Of a stretch of DNA of 64,000 nt, positions 9,058 to 18,215 are shown piece after piece. How positions within the stretch are numbered: the stretch's first letter is position 1; the number at the start of each line of letters is the position of its first letter. The DNA is from Natronomonas halophila (lineage in GTDB: Archaea > Halobacteriota > Halobacteria > Halobacteriales > Haloarculaceae). The position numbers and the translations under genes were made by a program. Where the stretch lies: NCBI RefSeq assembly GCF_013391085.1, contig NZ_CP058334.1:2604001-2668000 (forward strand). Direction: 5' to 3'. The notes beneath the pieces are model-generated. The model worked only from the letters and a program-made list of their open reading frames with translations. It ran no database searches and was not told the origin of the DNA.

Positions 9058-9588
9058 CTACCGGGACCAGCGGTGGACGATGTAGATGCCCACGGCGCCC
9101 GCAAGCGGCAACAGCCACGAGAGGGATTCGGGCATCGCATAGAGGGCCTCGACGAGGGGAGCGGTCACCCCGGACGGTTCCGGCCGCGTCGTCACCTCAC
9201 CGTCGATGGTGAACTCGGCGGGCATCGAGGCGACGGCGCCGAGATACAGCGTCACGAGATAGCCGGCGCCCGAGGCCGCAAGCGCGGTATCGTACCGGGT
9301 ATCGCTGCCCTCCCGGCGGTGGTGGCGGGCGACGAGCAGGATGGGTGCCAGCAGGGGCGCGGTCACCACGAACCCGAGGAAGACGAACACCGACCGGACG
9401 AAGGTGACCGTCCCGCCGCTGAGGGTGGCCGTCGTGGCGATACTGACGACCAGCGCGAAGGTGAAAAACACCGCCAGCAGCCCGGCGAGGAGGCCGCCGA
9501 TGACGGCGTAGGCCCGAAAGAGGCGGGACTCGCTCTGTCGGAACGCGTAGGGCACCGCGCCGAACACGCCCGAATACGCCTCGCTCAT
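9058..9588 (-). CDS. Small integral membrane protein, unknown function
   Basis: 176 residues with four predicted transmembrane helices (about 22-50, 58-80, 100-120 and 150-170) and no catalytic motif that I recognise. It lies between the DUF5812-like gene and the divergent phosphoglucose isomerase. Composition fits the haloarchaeal core genome, with no sign of recent transfer. Confidence 0.75.
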   Translation of the reverse strand: MSEAYSGVFGAVPYAFRQSESRLFRAYAVIGGLLAGLLAVFFTFALVVSIATTATLSGGTVTFVRSVFVFLGFVVTAPLLAPILLVARHHRREGSDTRYDTALAASGAGYLVTLYLGAVASMPAEFTIDGEVTTRPEPSGVTAPLVEALYAMPESLSWLLPLAGAVGIYIVHRWSR

Positions 9589-9701
9589 TACCGGCCGGTA
9601 GGGCCGTCCGGCGAATAAACGGCGTGGTATCGGTCGTCGCGCCCGAAACGGTCGCGGGACACATCGTCAACGCCTTTGTGACGCGCCCCGCGCTGACGCA
9701 C

Positions 9702-10991
9702 ATGAACGTCGATTTCGGGAACGCGCTGGCGGCCGAGACCAATCGAGGGGTCTCCGAGGACTCCCTCGAACGCCTCGACGAGCGCGTCGCTCGGCTTCAC
9801 GGGCGCATCGAGCGGGGCATCGAAAATCGGGAGTTCGGCTACGCGAGTCTCGCGCTCCCCGAGGACACCGACCCGGCGGACATCCGGTCGGCCGTCGAGG
9901 GATTCGACCCCGAGGCGGTCCTGACCGTCGGCATCGGCGGGTCCTCGCTCGGAGCCGATACGATTACGGCCGCGCTCGGTCTGGACGGCCACTACTCGCT
10001 GGATAACGTCGACCCCGCCCATACCAAGCGCCTGCTCGCGGACCTGCCGCTGGAGTCGACGCTGGTCAACGTGGTCTCAAAGTCGGGGACGACGGCGGAG
10101 ACGCTGGCGAACTTCCTCGTCGTCCGGGAGGCGATGGCGGATGCGGGCGTCGACTGGACCGAACGCACCGTCGTGACGACCGGCGAGGAAGGGCCGCTCA
10201 GTGAACTGGCCGACGAACACGACCTGCCGTCGTGTTCGGTTCCCGATGGCGTCCCGGGGCGCTTTTCGGCGCTGTCTCCGGTCGGCCTGCTTCCGGCCGC
10301 GGCCCTCGGCGGCGATATCGAGGCCGTACTCGACGGTGGCGCTGCGGGCCGGGAGGCGCTCGAACCGTCGCTGTTCGAGTCGCCGGCCTACGCCTACGGC
10401 GCGGTGGCCTACGCCCTCGAACAGCGCGGGGCGACGACGAACGCGTTCGTCCCCTACGCGGAGGCCCTGGAGCCGTTCGCCGAGTGGTTCGCCCAGTTGT
10501 GGGCCGAAAGCCTCGGCAAGGACGGCCTCGGGCAGACGCCCGCCCGCGCGCTCGGTGCGACCGACCAGCACTCCCAACTGCAACTCTACCGAGCGGGCCG
10601 GGCGGACAAACTCGTCACGCTGGTGCGCCCCCGTGAGCGCTCGGACCTCGACATTCCGGAGACGGACATCGAAGAACTCGCCTATCTCGGCGGCGGCAGC
10701 CTCGGTGACCTGCTCGATGCGGAGTTCGAGGCCACCGAGGCGTCGCTGGCGGCGGCCGACCAGCCGAACGTCCGCATCGAAATCGACCGCCTCGATGCCG
10801 AGGGCGTCGGCGAGTTGCTCTACGGGATGGAAGCCGCCTGCATCCTCTACGGCGAACTGCTGGAGGTGTCGACGTTCACCCAACCGGCCGTCGAGTGGGG
10901 CAAGCGCGCGGCCCGCGGCCTGCTCGGTGGCGGCGACTTCGAGGAGGCCGACGCTGTCGAAGACAAGACGGTTCGCAGCGTCGAGAAGTAG
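9702..10991 (+). CDS. pgi: Glucose-6-phosphate isomerase
   Basis: 429 residues of the phosphoglucose isomerase superfamily. The first SIS-like domain contains GIGGSSLGAD and the sugar-phosphate loop VVSKSGTTAETL; the second contains the Gln-His-Ser element of the family (DQHSQLQLY). It interconverts glucose-6-phosphate and fructose-6-phosphate in gluconeogenesis and sugar catabolism. The ATG at 9702 is chosen because upstream in-frame sequence has no homology and the start matches the short haloarchaeal N-terminus (MNVDFGNAL). Confidence 0.93.
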   Translation: MNVDFGNALAAETNRGVSEDSLERLDERVARLHGRIERGIENREFGYASLALPEDTDPADIRSAVEGFDPEAVLTVGIGGSSLGADTITAALGLDGHYSLDNVDPAHTKRLLADLPLESTLVNVVSKSGTTAETLANFLVVREAMADAGVDWTERTVVTTGEEGPLSELADEHDLPSCSVPDGVPGRFSALSPVGLLPAAALGGDIEAVLDGGAAGREALEPSLFESPAYAYGAVAYALEQRGATTNAFVPYAEALEPFAEWFAQLWAESLGKDGLGQTPARALGATDQHSQLQLYRAGRADKLVTLVRPRERSDLDIPETDIEELAYLGGGSLGDLLDAEFEATEASLAAADQPNVRIEIDRLDAEGVGELLYGMEAACILYGELLEVSTFTQPAVEWGKRAARGLLGGGDFEEADAVEDKTVRSVEK

Positions 10992-11002
10992 GTAGCACCT
11001 TT

Positions 11003-11752
11003 TCAGAACGCGCCGACGGCTTCGGCGTAGTTACTCCCGAAGACGACGGCGTTGTAGACGCCGTGAGCGATGATAGGAACGAGGAGGTTCCCGGTGTATT
11101 CGTAGGCGGCGCCGAGCAGGCCACCGAGGACGAACAGCACGGCCAGCGTCGTCGCGAGTGCGGGGCCGAAGCCGCTGGTGAGGCCGTAGGCGGGAATGTG
11201 GACCAGCGAGAACACCGCGGCAGCGACGACGACGCCGCCGGCGGGCGTATCGAGCGCGTCCCGAAGCCGGGTCTGGATGACGCCGCGGAAGAGCAGTTCC
11301 TCGGTCGGCCCCGTGATGAGAATCGAGAGGGGAATCAACGGCAGCAGGGCCGCCGGGTTCTCCTCGGCCGACTGGGTAACCGAGTGTTCGGTCGTCGTCA
11401 GGCCGAGTTGGTCGATAATCGCCGACGCGAGCGCGAGCGCGCCGAAGAGGACGACCGTCGCGGCGACGGCGAAGCCGAGGTCACGGAGCGTCGGTTTCGA
11501 GATGCGGAGGTACGACCACGGCAGGTCGTGGCGGTCCATGTAGAGGGCGGCGACCGCGACGAGGCCGGCACCCTGTGCAATCAGGGCGACGGCGTTCCGT
11601 TCCGGGGAGTTCGACGGCAGCGGGACGACCGAACTGACAAGCGAGATGCTGATGACGCCGAGAAGCAGGCCGACGAAAAGCCCCGCGAGCGCGAGGGCGG
11701 CCGCCCCGGCGACGGCAACGACCGGCGAGGTGCGGTCGGTGGAGTGACTCAT
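11003..11752 (-). CDS. CPBP-family intramembrane metalloprotease
   Basis: 249 residues, about eight transmembrane helices. The CPBP (Abi/CAAX-like) active-site motifs are present: EELLFRG at 151-157 (Glu151, Glu152, Arg156), a His in SLVHIP, and HGVYNA near the C-terminus. The family cleaves membrane-anchored substrates or processes prenylated peptides; substrates in haloarchaea are unknown. It converges on pgi with an 11-base gap and is divergent from the small helix-turn-helix-like gene at 11852. Confidence 0.9.
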   Translation of the reverse strand: MSHSTDRTSPVVAVAGAAALALAGLFVGLLLGVISISLVSSVVPLPSNSPERNAVALIAQGAGLVAVAALYMDRHDLPWSYLRISKPTLRDLGFAVAATVVLFGALALASAIIDQLGLTTTEHSVTQSAEENPAALLPLIPLSILITGPTEELLFRGVIQTRLRDALDTPAGGVVVAAAVFSLVHIPAYGLTSGFGPALATTLAVLFVLGGLLGAAYEYTGNLLVPIIAHGVYNAVVFGSNYAEAVGAF

Positions 11753-11851
11753 CGCCGGCCCTACGGGAGCGAGGCGAATTAACCTTATCAGTCCGGTGTC
11801 GGTCAGTCGTCTGACGAGTTTTTATGCGGGAGTGTCACACACATATTGGGT

Positions 11852-11983
11852 ATGCGTCGCTACACCCTCGTCTGCGACGAAGAGACCGCCGAGCAAATCG
11901 AGGGGTTAGCAGTCGAATACGGCCTCACCGAACAGCAGGTCCTCGAACAGCTCGTGGGCGTGGGTATCGAGGAACTCGATTAG
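11852..11983 (+). CDS. 43-residue ribbon-helix-helix-like small protein
   Basis: ATG at 11852, TAG at 11981-11983. The product begins MRRYTLVCDEETAEQIEGL, a short beta strand followed by two helices, the general outline of a CopG/Arc ribbon-helix-helix domain. I believe similar short proteins occur in other haloarchaea, but cannot check. The stop codon overlaps the stop of the convergent nob1 gene by two bases. A possible DNA-binding or antitoxin-like role is inference. An A/T-rich TTTTTATG box at 11818-11825 is at leaderless promoter distance. Confidence 0.65.
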   Translation: MRRYTLVCDEETAEQIEGLAVEYGLTEQQVLEQLVGVGIEELD

Positions 11984-12435
11984 GGTCGCTTGCGTTCGAG
12001 GTCGCTGCCGCAGATTTCACACCGCTCGCGGTGGTCATCGAAGACCCGGCCACAGCCCTGACACTGGAACTTCCAGTCGCGGCGTTCGTCGATGCCCTCC
12101 TGTGCGATGACGTCGACGCTGACGTCGAGTTTCTCCGCGACGTTCTGCATCGCGTAGTCGTCGGTGACGAGCGTGGCGTCGAGTTCGAACGAGGTGGCCA
12201 GCAGCCGGATGTCGGTCCGGGAGAGTTCCTCAAGGTCGCCGGTCTCGCGGGCGGCGCGTTCGACGCGTTCGACGGTCGCGGGGTCGGGGATGTGAATCTG
12301 CATGCCCGAGCCTTCGAGGGCGTCGAAGCGGTAGCCGGCCTCGTCTTCGAGTTCCTCCCGAACCATCGGGATGGTCGCGATAGACTGGTCAGTCGTGTAG
12401 TCGTTAATAAACGCCGACGAGTCGAGAACGTGCAT
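11980..12435 (-). CDS. nob1: Nob1-type endonuclease (PIN domain plus zinc ribbon)
   Basis: 151 residues. The PIN domain (about 1-112) has acidic positions Asp5, Asp75 and Asp92/93; the C-terminal zinc ribbon has Cys125, Cys128, Cys139 and Cys142. This is the architecture of archaeal Nob1, which cuts the 3' end of pre-16S rRNA during small-subunit maturation. It lies six bases downstream of the PRC-barrel gene and near aIF5B, a translation-linked neighbourhood that supports the assignment. Confidence 0.9.
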   Translation of the reverse strand: MHVLDSSAFINDYTTDQSIATIPMVREELEDEAGYRFDALEGSGMQIHIPDPATVERVERAARETGDLEELSRTDIRLLATSFELDATLVTDDYAMQNVAEKLDVSVDVIAQEGIDERRDWKFQCQGCGRVFDDHRERCEICGSDLERKRP

Positions 12436-12441
12436 CGAAAA

Positions 12442-12681
12442 TTAGCGGGAGACGACGATGTTGTCCTTGACGGCCTGCACGCGACTGATGGGGATGAGCA
12501 GGTTGCCGTGGTCGTCGCGGTCGAACTCCGTCGAGGTGACCCGGTCGGCCGGGTCGACGATGACGTTGTGGAGCGACCCAGTCTTCAGGTCCATCGTGAT
12601 GTTGTAGAGGGTTCCGAGGTTGGAACCGTCCGATCCCATTACCTCCTTGTCCGAGAGGTTCTCAGCGAGTACTTCGGTCAT
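12442..12681 (-). CDS. PRC-barrel domain protein
   Basis: 79 residues that make up a single PRC-barrel domain (segments KEVMGSDG, LGTLYNITMDL and GNLLIPISRV). The ATG at 12681 is used; upstream in-frame sequence is not family-like. Small PRC-barrel proteins of haloarchaea include the cell-division factors CdpB1 and CdpB2, which link SepF to the division ring; whether this is one of them is inference. It probably forms an operon with the downstream nob1 gene (six-base gap). Confidence 0.88.
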   Translation of the reverse strand: MTEVLAENLSDKEVMGSDGSNLGTLYNITMDLKTGSLHNVIVDPADRVTSTEFDRDDHGNLLIPISRVQAVKDNIVVSR

Positions 12682-12817
12682 ACGCCCCGCTATACGGGGA
12701 CCATCTATCAACGTTAGGGTCCGCGGCCGGGTGCGACGCCCCGAAAAGGGGACTCCCCGTCGACTCTGGGGTGGAATTTGGGCCAACGCTGAAGGAAGGA
12801 CTTCCCATCCGTCGGGT

Positions 12818-13321
12818 ATGGACCGTAGACGCTACCTTCGCGCGTTCGCCGCGGGACCCGCCGCTGTCGCGCTGGCCGGCTGTACCGGCGACGACGGGAA
12901 CGGGGACGGGACTGAGTCTTCGACCGATGCTCCGACGGACACGCCGACAGCAGACCCGACATCCACCCCAACAGACGAACCGACCGAGACGCCGACTGCC
13001 GAACCGAGAGGGACGCCGCCGACGAACCCCGACCAGCGCGTCGCCGTCGGCGATGGTTTCGCGTTCGACCCCGAATCGTTCGAAATCTCGGTCGGTGACA
13101 CCGTCCTCTGGGAATGGGTCGGCGGGGGCCACAACATCAAATACGACGAGGGAGCGGCTCCTGAAGGCACCGACTGGACGGGCACCGCAGGCAGCCGGAC
13201 GACGACCTACGGCGAGGGCCATACCCACTGGCACACCTTCGAGACGACCGGCCAGTACGACTATTACTGCGTGCCACACCGGAGTTCGGGCATGCGTGCG
13301 TCGTTTACCGTGACGGAGTAA
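12818..13321 (+). CDS. Halocyanin-like blue copper lipoprotein
   Basis: 167 residues. There is a Tat-type signal (RRRYLR at 3-8) with lipobox LAGC, so Cys22 should be lipid-modified. A Thr/Pro/Asp-rich linker (about 24-70) leads to a plastocyanin-type cupredoxin domain. The type 1 copper ligands are visible: His105, Cys151, His154 and Met159. It is a membrane-attached, externally facing electron carrier. The gene sits between the PRC-barrel gene (divergent) and aIF5B without functional link to either. Confidence 0.92.
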   Translation: MDRRRYLRAFAAGPAAVALAGCTGDDGNGDGTESSTDAPTDTPTADPTSTPTDEPTETPTAEPRGTPPTNPDQRVAVGDGFAFDPESFEISVGDTVLWEWVGGGHNIKYDEGAAPEGTDWTGTAGSRTTTYGEGHTHWHTFETTGQYDYYCVPHRSSGMRASFTVTE

Positions 13322-13389
13322 CCGCCGCGGAGCGACAGTGAAACCGTTATATGCCGGGGTCGGCTGTACGTTCCTAAAGGGATTCTTCT

Positions 13390-15198
13390 ATGTCTGACGC
13401 TGACACCACCGACGCCGGGGATTCGGAGGCGCTGCGGACGCCAATCGTCGCCGTACTCGGCCACGTCGACCACGGCAAGACGAGCCTGCTCGACAAGGTG
13501 CGCGGCTCCGCCGTCACCGCCGGCGAGTCGGGCGCGATTACCCAGCACATCGGGGCGACGGCCGTCCCGCTGGATACGATATCGGAGATTGCGGGCGCGC
13601 TGGTCGACCCCGACGACTTCGACCTGCCGGGTCTGCTGTTCATCGACACGCCCGGCCACCACTCGTTCTCGACGCTCCGCTCCCGCGGCGGCGCGCTCGC
13701 CGACATCGCCATCCTCGTCGTCGACGTCAACGACGGCTTCCAGCCCCAGACGTGGGAGGCGCTGGACATCCTCAAGCGGACGCAGACGCCGTTCATCGTC
13801 GCCGCGAACAAGATCGACACCATCCCCGGCTGGAACCCCAACCCCGACATGCCGGTCCAGCAGACGCTGGAAAAACAGAGCGAACGGGCCGAAAGCCGCC
13901 TGAACGAGCAGCTCTACGAGATTATCGGCCAACTCTCGGACGAGGACTTCTCGGCGGACATGTACTGGCGGGTCCAGAACTTCCGGAAGAACATCGGCGT
14001 CGTCCCCGTCTCCGCCGAGACGGGCGAGGGCGTCCCGGACCTACTGACGGTCATGATGGGCCTCTCCCAGCGCTATCTCAAGGAGGAGATGTCCGTCGAC
14101 GTCGGCGGCCCCGGCGTCGGGACCGTCCTCGAAGTCAAGGAGGAACGCGGCTTCGGCGCGACTGTCGACATCGTCCTCTATGACGGCACCATCCGCACCG
14201 ACGACACCATCGTCGTCGGCGGACAGAACGAACCCATCGTCACCGAAGTGCGCGCGCTCCTCCAACCGCAGCCACTGGCCGAAATCCGGACGGAAAAGCA
14301 GTTCGAGCAGGTCGACGAGGTCAAGGCGGCCGCGGGTGTGAAAATCGCCGCACCGGACCTCGCGGACGCGATGGCGGGCGCGCCCGTCCGCGTCGTCCGT
14401 GACCGGCCCGTCGAGGACGTCATCGAGGAGGTCCAGGCCGAACTCGCCGAAATCGACGTCGTCACCGAAGAGGAGGGCGTCGTCGTCAAGGCCGACACGC
14501 TCGGGTCGCTGGAGGCAATCGCTTCGACGCTGAAGGAAGACGAAATCCCCATCGTCCGCGCCGAAGTCGGCGACGTGGCGCCGCGGGACGTCGCCGTCGC
14601 CTCGACTGCCGACGAGGACAAACACAAGGCCATCCTCGGGTTCAACGTCGACATGCTGGAGGACGCCGAACGCGAAGCCGAGGAAAGCGACGTCAAACTG
14701 TTCACCGACGACGTCATCTACCAGCTCATCGAGGAGTACGAGGACCACGTCGAGACCATCGAACGCGCCCAGCAAGAGCAGGTCCTCGACAAGATTCAGC
14801 GGCCCTGCCGGTTCCGTATCCTCGACGACCACACCTTCCGCCAGTCCAACCCCGCCGTCGTCGGCGTCGAGGTCATGTCGGGCACCCTGAAACGCAACTC
14901 GCGGGTCGTCAAGTGGGACGGCAACGAACCCGAACGCGTCGGCCAACTCAAATCCCTTCAGGACGCCGGCGATGACGTCGACGAGGCCCGGGCGGGCGAG
15001 CAGGTCGCGGCCTCCATCGACGGCCCGACGGTCGGCCGTCAAATCGAGGAAGGCGACGAACTCTGGACCGAGATTCCCGAAAAGCACGCGAAAATCCTCG
15101 AACAGGAACTCTCCGACGAGATTCCCTCGGACGAACTTGAGGCGCTGCGGATGTACCTCGACAAACACCGGAAACGGGACCCCTTCTGGGGCAAGTGA
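13390..15198 (+). CDS. infB: Translation initiation factor aIF5B (IF-2-like GTPase)
   Basis: 602 residues. The GTPase domain carries G1 GHVDHGKT (24-31), G3 DTPGHHS and G4 NKID, followed by domains II to IV of the IF2/eIF5B family. It promotes initiator-tRNA placement and subunit joining. A TATA-like GTTATATG box at about 13347 precedes the gene. Length is standard for archaeal aIF5B, and no intein is present. Confidence 0.96.
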   Translation: MSDADTTDAGDSEALRTPIVAVLGHVDHGKTSLLDKVRGSAVTAGESGAITQHIGATAVPLDTISEIAGALVDPDDFDLPGLLFIDTPGHHSFSTLRSRGGALADIAILVVDVNDGFQPQTWEALDILKRTQTPFIVAANKIDTIPGWNPNPDMPVQQTLEKQSERAESRLNEQLYEIIGQLSDEDFSADMYWRVQNFRKNIGVVPVSAETGEGVPDLLTVMMGLSQRYLKEEMSVDVGGPGVGTVLEVKEERGFGATVDIVLYDGTIRTDDTIVVGGQNEPIVTEVRALLQPQPLAEIRTEKQFEQVDEVKAAAGVKIAAPDLADAMAGAPVRVVRDRPVEDVIEEVQAELAEIDVVTEEEGVVVKADTLGSLEAIASTLKEDEIPIVRAEVGDVAPRDVAVASTADEDKHKAILGFNVDMLEDAEREAEESDVKLFTDDVIYQLIEEYEDHVETIERAQQEQVLDKIQRPCRFRILDDHTFRQSNPAVVGVEVMSGTLKRNSRVVKWDGNEPERVGQLKSLQDAGDDVDEARAGEQVAASIDGPTVGRQIEEGDELWTEIPEKHAKILEQELSDEIPSDELEALRMYLDKHRKRDPFWGK

Positions 15199-15211
15199 AG
15201 TCGGACGACGA

Positions 15212-15217
15212 TTTTTT
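15212..15217 (+). terminator. T-run after aIF5B
   Basis: Six consecutive T residues begin 14 bases after the aIF5B stop codon, without a strong stem. This fits a T-run type archaeal terminator. The next small gene starts at 15242. Confidence 0.35.
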
Positions 15218-15241
15218 GACGACTTGACGAGAACGGCCAGC

Positions 15242-15421
15242 ATGGTCTCCCGTGAGAACCGAGTCATCGTCGGGTTCGTTCTGGCCGCGATGGTACTCGG
15301 GTTCGGCGTCACCGAACTGACGGCCCTCCCGTCCGAAGCCTCACTCGGCATCCTGCTCGTCGTGGGCGTGGTCGCACCGATACTCGTGAACAACTATCTC
15401 GATGCTGCGGGTTCGGACTGA
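15242..15421 (+). CDS. Small membrane protein, two helices
   Basis: 59 residues starting MVSRENRVIVGF. Two transmembrane helices (about 8-24 and 33-50) are joined by a short loop. The base composition and codon use match neighbours and the frame has normal third-position GC. It is in the same direction as aIF5B and 43 bases downstream. Unknown function. Confidence 0.65.
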   Translation: MVSRENRVIVGFVLAAMVLGFGVTELTALPSEASLGILLVVGVVAPILVNNYLDAAGSD

Positions 15422-15541
15422 ACCGCGCGGTTAGCGGCGGCCTTCGCAGGTTTTGCGGGAAGTCACGACGCTTCGTCACCGGCCGCGACAACGCGTATCC
15501 CAATAATGAGATTTAATTAGCGGGAGTACGATGGACTTCGT

Positions 15542-15730
15542 GTGGCGGGGACACCACCGGCGACACCGACGCGGTACGATGGCCTGCTGGCAGCCATGCC
15601 CGCGTCGGTTGCCGGTGGCGCCGCGGCCGGGTGGCTGCTGGCGATTCCCCTGACGCTCGGTGTCGGCGTCGGGAGCCTGCTTGCGGCCTGTTTCGTCGCC
15701 ATCTCGCTTTTCGTGGTGCCGCCGGAGTAG
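15542..15730 (+). CDS. Small membrane protein with GTG start
   Basis: 62 residues if the GTG at 15542 is used; no in-frame ATG lies upstream and the first internal ATG (15596) would cut into the first helix. A TRYDGLLAAMP segment is followed by two hydrophobic helices and a final FVVPPE. I believe small two-helix proteins of this type recur in haloarchaea, but no function is known to me. Confidence 0.55.
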   Translation: MAGTPPATPTRYDGLLAAMPASVAGGAAAGWLLAIPLTLGVGVGSLLAACFVAISLFVVPPE

Positions 15731-15784
15731 TCGCGTGATGGGTTCTGTGCTGTTCGCTTATAAATAGCGGATGGCTTTTCAACA

Positions 15785-15896
15785 CCTCCGAAGCCCTTAG
15801 CCGGCTGGCGGTCGCTAAGCAGGATAGGGCCTGCTTAGCGACCGCCAGCGGGCCGAGGGCTTTCTGACTGTTTGCGGTCGAGATGTCGCCACGCTC
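15785..15896. repeat. Hairpin-forming intergenic repeat, short copy
   Basis: The 112-base element has outer arms (GAAGCCCTTAGCCGG at 15790 onward, and GGGCCGAGGGCTTTC ending at 15864) that are imperfectly complementary. They enclose a perfect 19-bp stem (15805-15823 with 15830-15848) and a 6-base loop. The same outer ends and the same right flank (CTGTTTGCGGTC and GTCGCCACGCTC) recur in a longer copy at 28938-29242. No coding capacity. It lies between small membrane-protein and nurA genes. It may be a miniature mobile element or a processed RNA structure. Confidence 0.75.
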
Positions 15897-15966
15897 TACT
15901 CGCCTTCCATCAGAGTCGAATCCTAGCGCCCGACCATTTAACAGGGAGACCGACCGAGAGCCACCA

Positions 15967-17211
15967 ATGACGCTTGACCCGGTCCACTTCGACGGCATCG
16001 CGCAGTTGGCGGGCCGCATCAGCCAGCGCGTCGATGCCACGGACCACGACTCCTTCGCGGAGACGGTCTTCGAGGAGTTCCTCGACCCCCTCATGCAGGA
16101 CGGCCGGCGGGTCATCGAACCGCTCGACGAGGTCCAGCGGCGGCGGGTCGACACCGAGGACGCCGCCCTACAGGAAGCGCCGTTTTCGACCCAGCATGGC
16201 CTCGATTCGGGGACCATCAACCCGACGACGTTCACGAACGGCCTCGTGCTCGACGTCGCGCAGGCGGCGATGGCGTCGGTTCCCTCGGACCTCGAACTCC
16301 ACCGGGCGCGGTCGGTGGTGACGACGGTCCACTCCAACGACGCGACGGTCGACTGCGGCGAGGACGACTGGACGATGTTCGACCGCGGCTACTCCCGGGG
16401 GCGCATCATTCAGGCCCCGCGAGTGAACCGCTACGAGGAGGCGGTCGTCCACGCGCTGTCGCTGTATCTCGCCGAGGCCAAACACGCCCAGATGCAGTCG
16501 GCGGTGGTCGACGACCTCCTGATTCTGGACGGTCCCATCTACCCCAAGGGCCTGCTCGTCTGGAGCGACCGCCACCCCGAACTGGCGGATTTGCTGGTCG
16601 AGGAGAAACTCCCGAGACGGGTCGTCGCGGCCTATATCGACCTCGTCGAGGAGTTTGCCGAGCGCGGCGTCCCGCTCATCGGCTTCGTCAAGAACAGCGG
16701 CTCGAAGGCGATTATTCAGGCGGTTCGGGAGGCCGAGCGCGCGCCGTGGGTCGACGATTCGGCCTTCTTCACGCGCGTGCTGGAGCGGACCGACGACGAC
16801 GGCGAGACGGTGACCGGCGACCTCACCTATACCAACTGGTTCGTCTCCCGGGGCGGCGTCGACCAGCCGATGTCGACCGACGGCGACGCGTTGGGAATCG
16901 ACCGCGAGCGGGACGTCGAGGACTACGAGGTGACGTTCTTCTGTGTTTTCGACCCGCGCAAGGAGCAACTCTACCGCATCGAGGCGCCCGCGGTCTTCAC
17001 CCGCGACGAGGAGTTACGGGAGGCGCTGACGATGCAGGTGCTCCGGGACGTCGCCCACGAGAAGGGCCCGCCGATGGCCGTGGCTAAAGCCGACGAACTG
17101 GCGCGAATCAGTCGCGAGGAGAAAGCCGCACTGGGGCGGGCCATCGAGGAGCAACTCGACGCCGAGCGCGACCGCAGTTACGACGAGGAGCGGTGGGGAC
17201 TGGTCACGTAG
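15967..17211 (+). CDS. nurA: NurA-family 5'-3' nuclease
   Basis: 414 residues matching the archaeal NurA nuclease family, which works with the HerA helicase/translocase and Mre11-Rad50 in resection of DNA double-strand breaks. The RNase H-like core is recognisable, with the acidic segment LILDGPIYPKG in the middle and SRGGVDQPMS near the C-terminal third. The ATG at 15967 is preferred over upstream in-frame codons that overlap the hairpin repeat. No herA gene is visible beside it, which is unusual because the pair is often linked. Confidence 0.85.
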   Translation: MTLDPVHFDGIAQLAGRISQRVDATDHDSFAETVFEEFLDPLMQDGRRVIEPLDEVQRRRVDTEDAALQEAPFSTQHGLDSGTINPTTFTNGLVLDVAQAAMASVPSDLELHRARSVVTTVHSNDATVDCGEDDWTMFDRGYSRGRIIQAPRVNRYEEAVVHALSLYLAEAKHAQMQSAVVDDLLILDGPIYPKGLLVWSDRHPELADLLVEEKLPRRVVAAYIDLVEEFAERGVPLIGFVKNSGSKAIIQAVREAERAPWVDDSAFFTRVLERTDDDGETVTGDLTYTNWFVSRGGVDQPMSTDGDALGIDRERDVEDYEVTFFCVFDPRKEQLYRIEAPAVFTRDEELREALTMQVLRDVAHEKGPPMAVAKADELARISREEKAALGRAIEEQLDAERDRSYDEERWGLVT

Positions 17212-17553
17212 TTATTCGGCCCAGTCGGGGTTCGGCCGCGGCGGCGCGAAGATATCGACCCCACGGACGACCGTCTCGCCGCGGTTTTCGGCGGCGTGGG
17301 GTTCGTCGCCGGGAATCGTAAAGGATTCTCCCGGTCCGACGACCGTCTCCTCGCCGTCGGGGCCGATGAACGTCAACTCGCCCTCGTAGACGAACCCCGT
17401 CTGTTCGTGGTGGTGGTCGTGTTCCGGGACGTTCGCGCCCGGTTCGATTTCGAAGGCCTGAATGCTCGTCTTCTCGCCGGTCGCCAACTGCGTGAGGTGT
17501 ACCTTTTCGACTGCTTCGACCGATTCGCGGTCCGAGAGTCCGACGCGTTCCAT
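17212..17553 (-). CDS. Single-domain cupin protein
   Basis: 113 residues from the ATG at 17553. The cupin motif 1 reads PEHDHHHEQTGFVYEGEL (metal-binding His cluster and Glu), and motif 2 reads PGDEPHAAEN. The small beta-barrel fold supports metal binding; substrate is unknown. It converges on nurA with no gap and is divergent from the zinc-ribbon protein at 17655. Confidence 0.85.
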   Translation of the reverse strand: MERVGLSDRESVEAVEKVHLTQLATGEKTSIQAFEIEPGANVPEHDHHHEQTGFVYEGELTFIGPDGEETVVGPGESFTIPGDEPHAAENRGETVVRGVDIFAPPRPNPDWAE

Positions 17554-17654
17554 ACCGGGAGGTGGGCGGCGATAATCTTGAGCGTTCCCCACGGCAGTAA
17601 CACCCGTCGGGCGGTCGACGTGGGTTTTTATTCGACGACGACGAATCCCGGCGT

Positions 17655-18161
17655 ATGTATTCGGTCGTCGGTTGCAAGGAGTGCCACGCGCTGTGGGTCG
17701 TCGAGGGGCGCCCGGAGACGACGAACTGTCCCCGCTGTGAGAAGCGCCACAAGTTCGCGAAACTGAAGGCCTTCGCCGAGACCGAGACCTCCGATGCCGC
17801 CGCCCGCGTCCGCAGTTCGATGCTCGCCAAGCGCGCCGACGACGGGGAGTTCGTCGACCCCGCCGAAATCGACCTCGACGGCGTCGGCATCAGCGACGAG
17901 GAGTTCCTGACCGCCTCCGGACTGGATACCGACGAGGTCGCTGCAGCCGGCGAACGCGCGGAGGGCGGAGGTGGCGGCTCCCGGAGCCGCAAGCAAATCG
18001 TCCGCGACGCCCTCGAAGAACTCGATGAGCCGACGACCGAGGACGTGGTCGCCTACGCCGAAGAGGCGGGCGTCCCGGAATCCTATGTCGAACGCGCCCT
18101 CGAAAAACTCAAGCGGGCCGGCGAGGTGACCGAATCCGGCGGCGTCTACCGACCGCTCTGA
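17655..18161 (+). CDS. Zinc-ribbon plus winged-helix protein, DUF5817-like
   Basis: 168 residues. An N-terminal zinc ribbon uses Cys7, Cys10, Cys25 and Cys28 (start MYSVVGCKECHALW). A charged middle and a Gly/Ser linker (about 100-112) lead to a C-terminal winged-helix-like domain (about 113-168). I associate it with the haloarchaeal DUF5817 group. The fold combination suggests a nucleic-acid-binding regulator. A TTTTTATTC box at about 17620-17630 is 27 bases before the ATG, which fits a leaderless start. Confidence 0.82.
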   Translation: MYSVVGCKECHALWVVEGRPETTNCPRCEKRHKFAKLKAFAETETSDAAARVRSSMLAKRADDGEFVDPAEIDLDGVGISDEEFLTASGLDTDEVAAAGERAEGGGGGSRSRKQIVRDALEELDEPTTEDVVAYAEEAGVPESYVERALEKLKRAGEVTESGGVYRPL

Positions 18162-18215
18162 GGTCCACCGCGGCGAGACGGTTGGGCTTTTAGCCGGCCG
18201 TACTGAGACCCCAGT

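Noticed and set aside
15513-16337. Minus-strand 274-codon frame opposite the start of nurA
   Set aside because: It is basic, crosses the hairpin repeat and mirrors the nurA coding strand; an antisense artefact of high GC.
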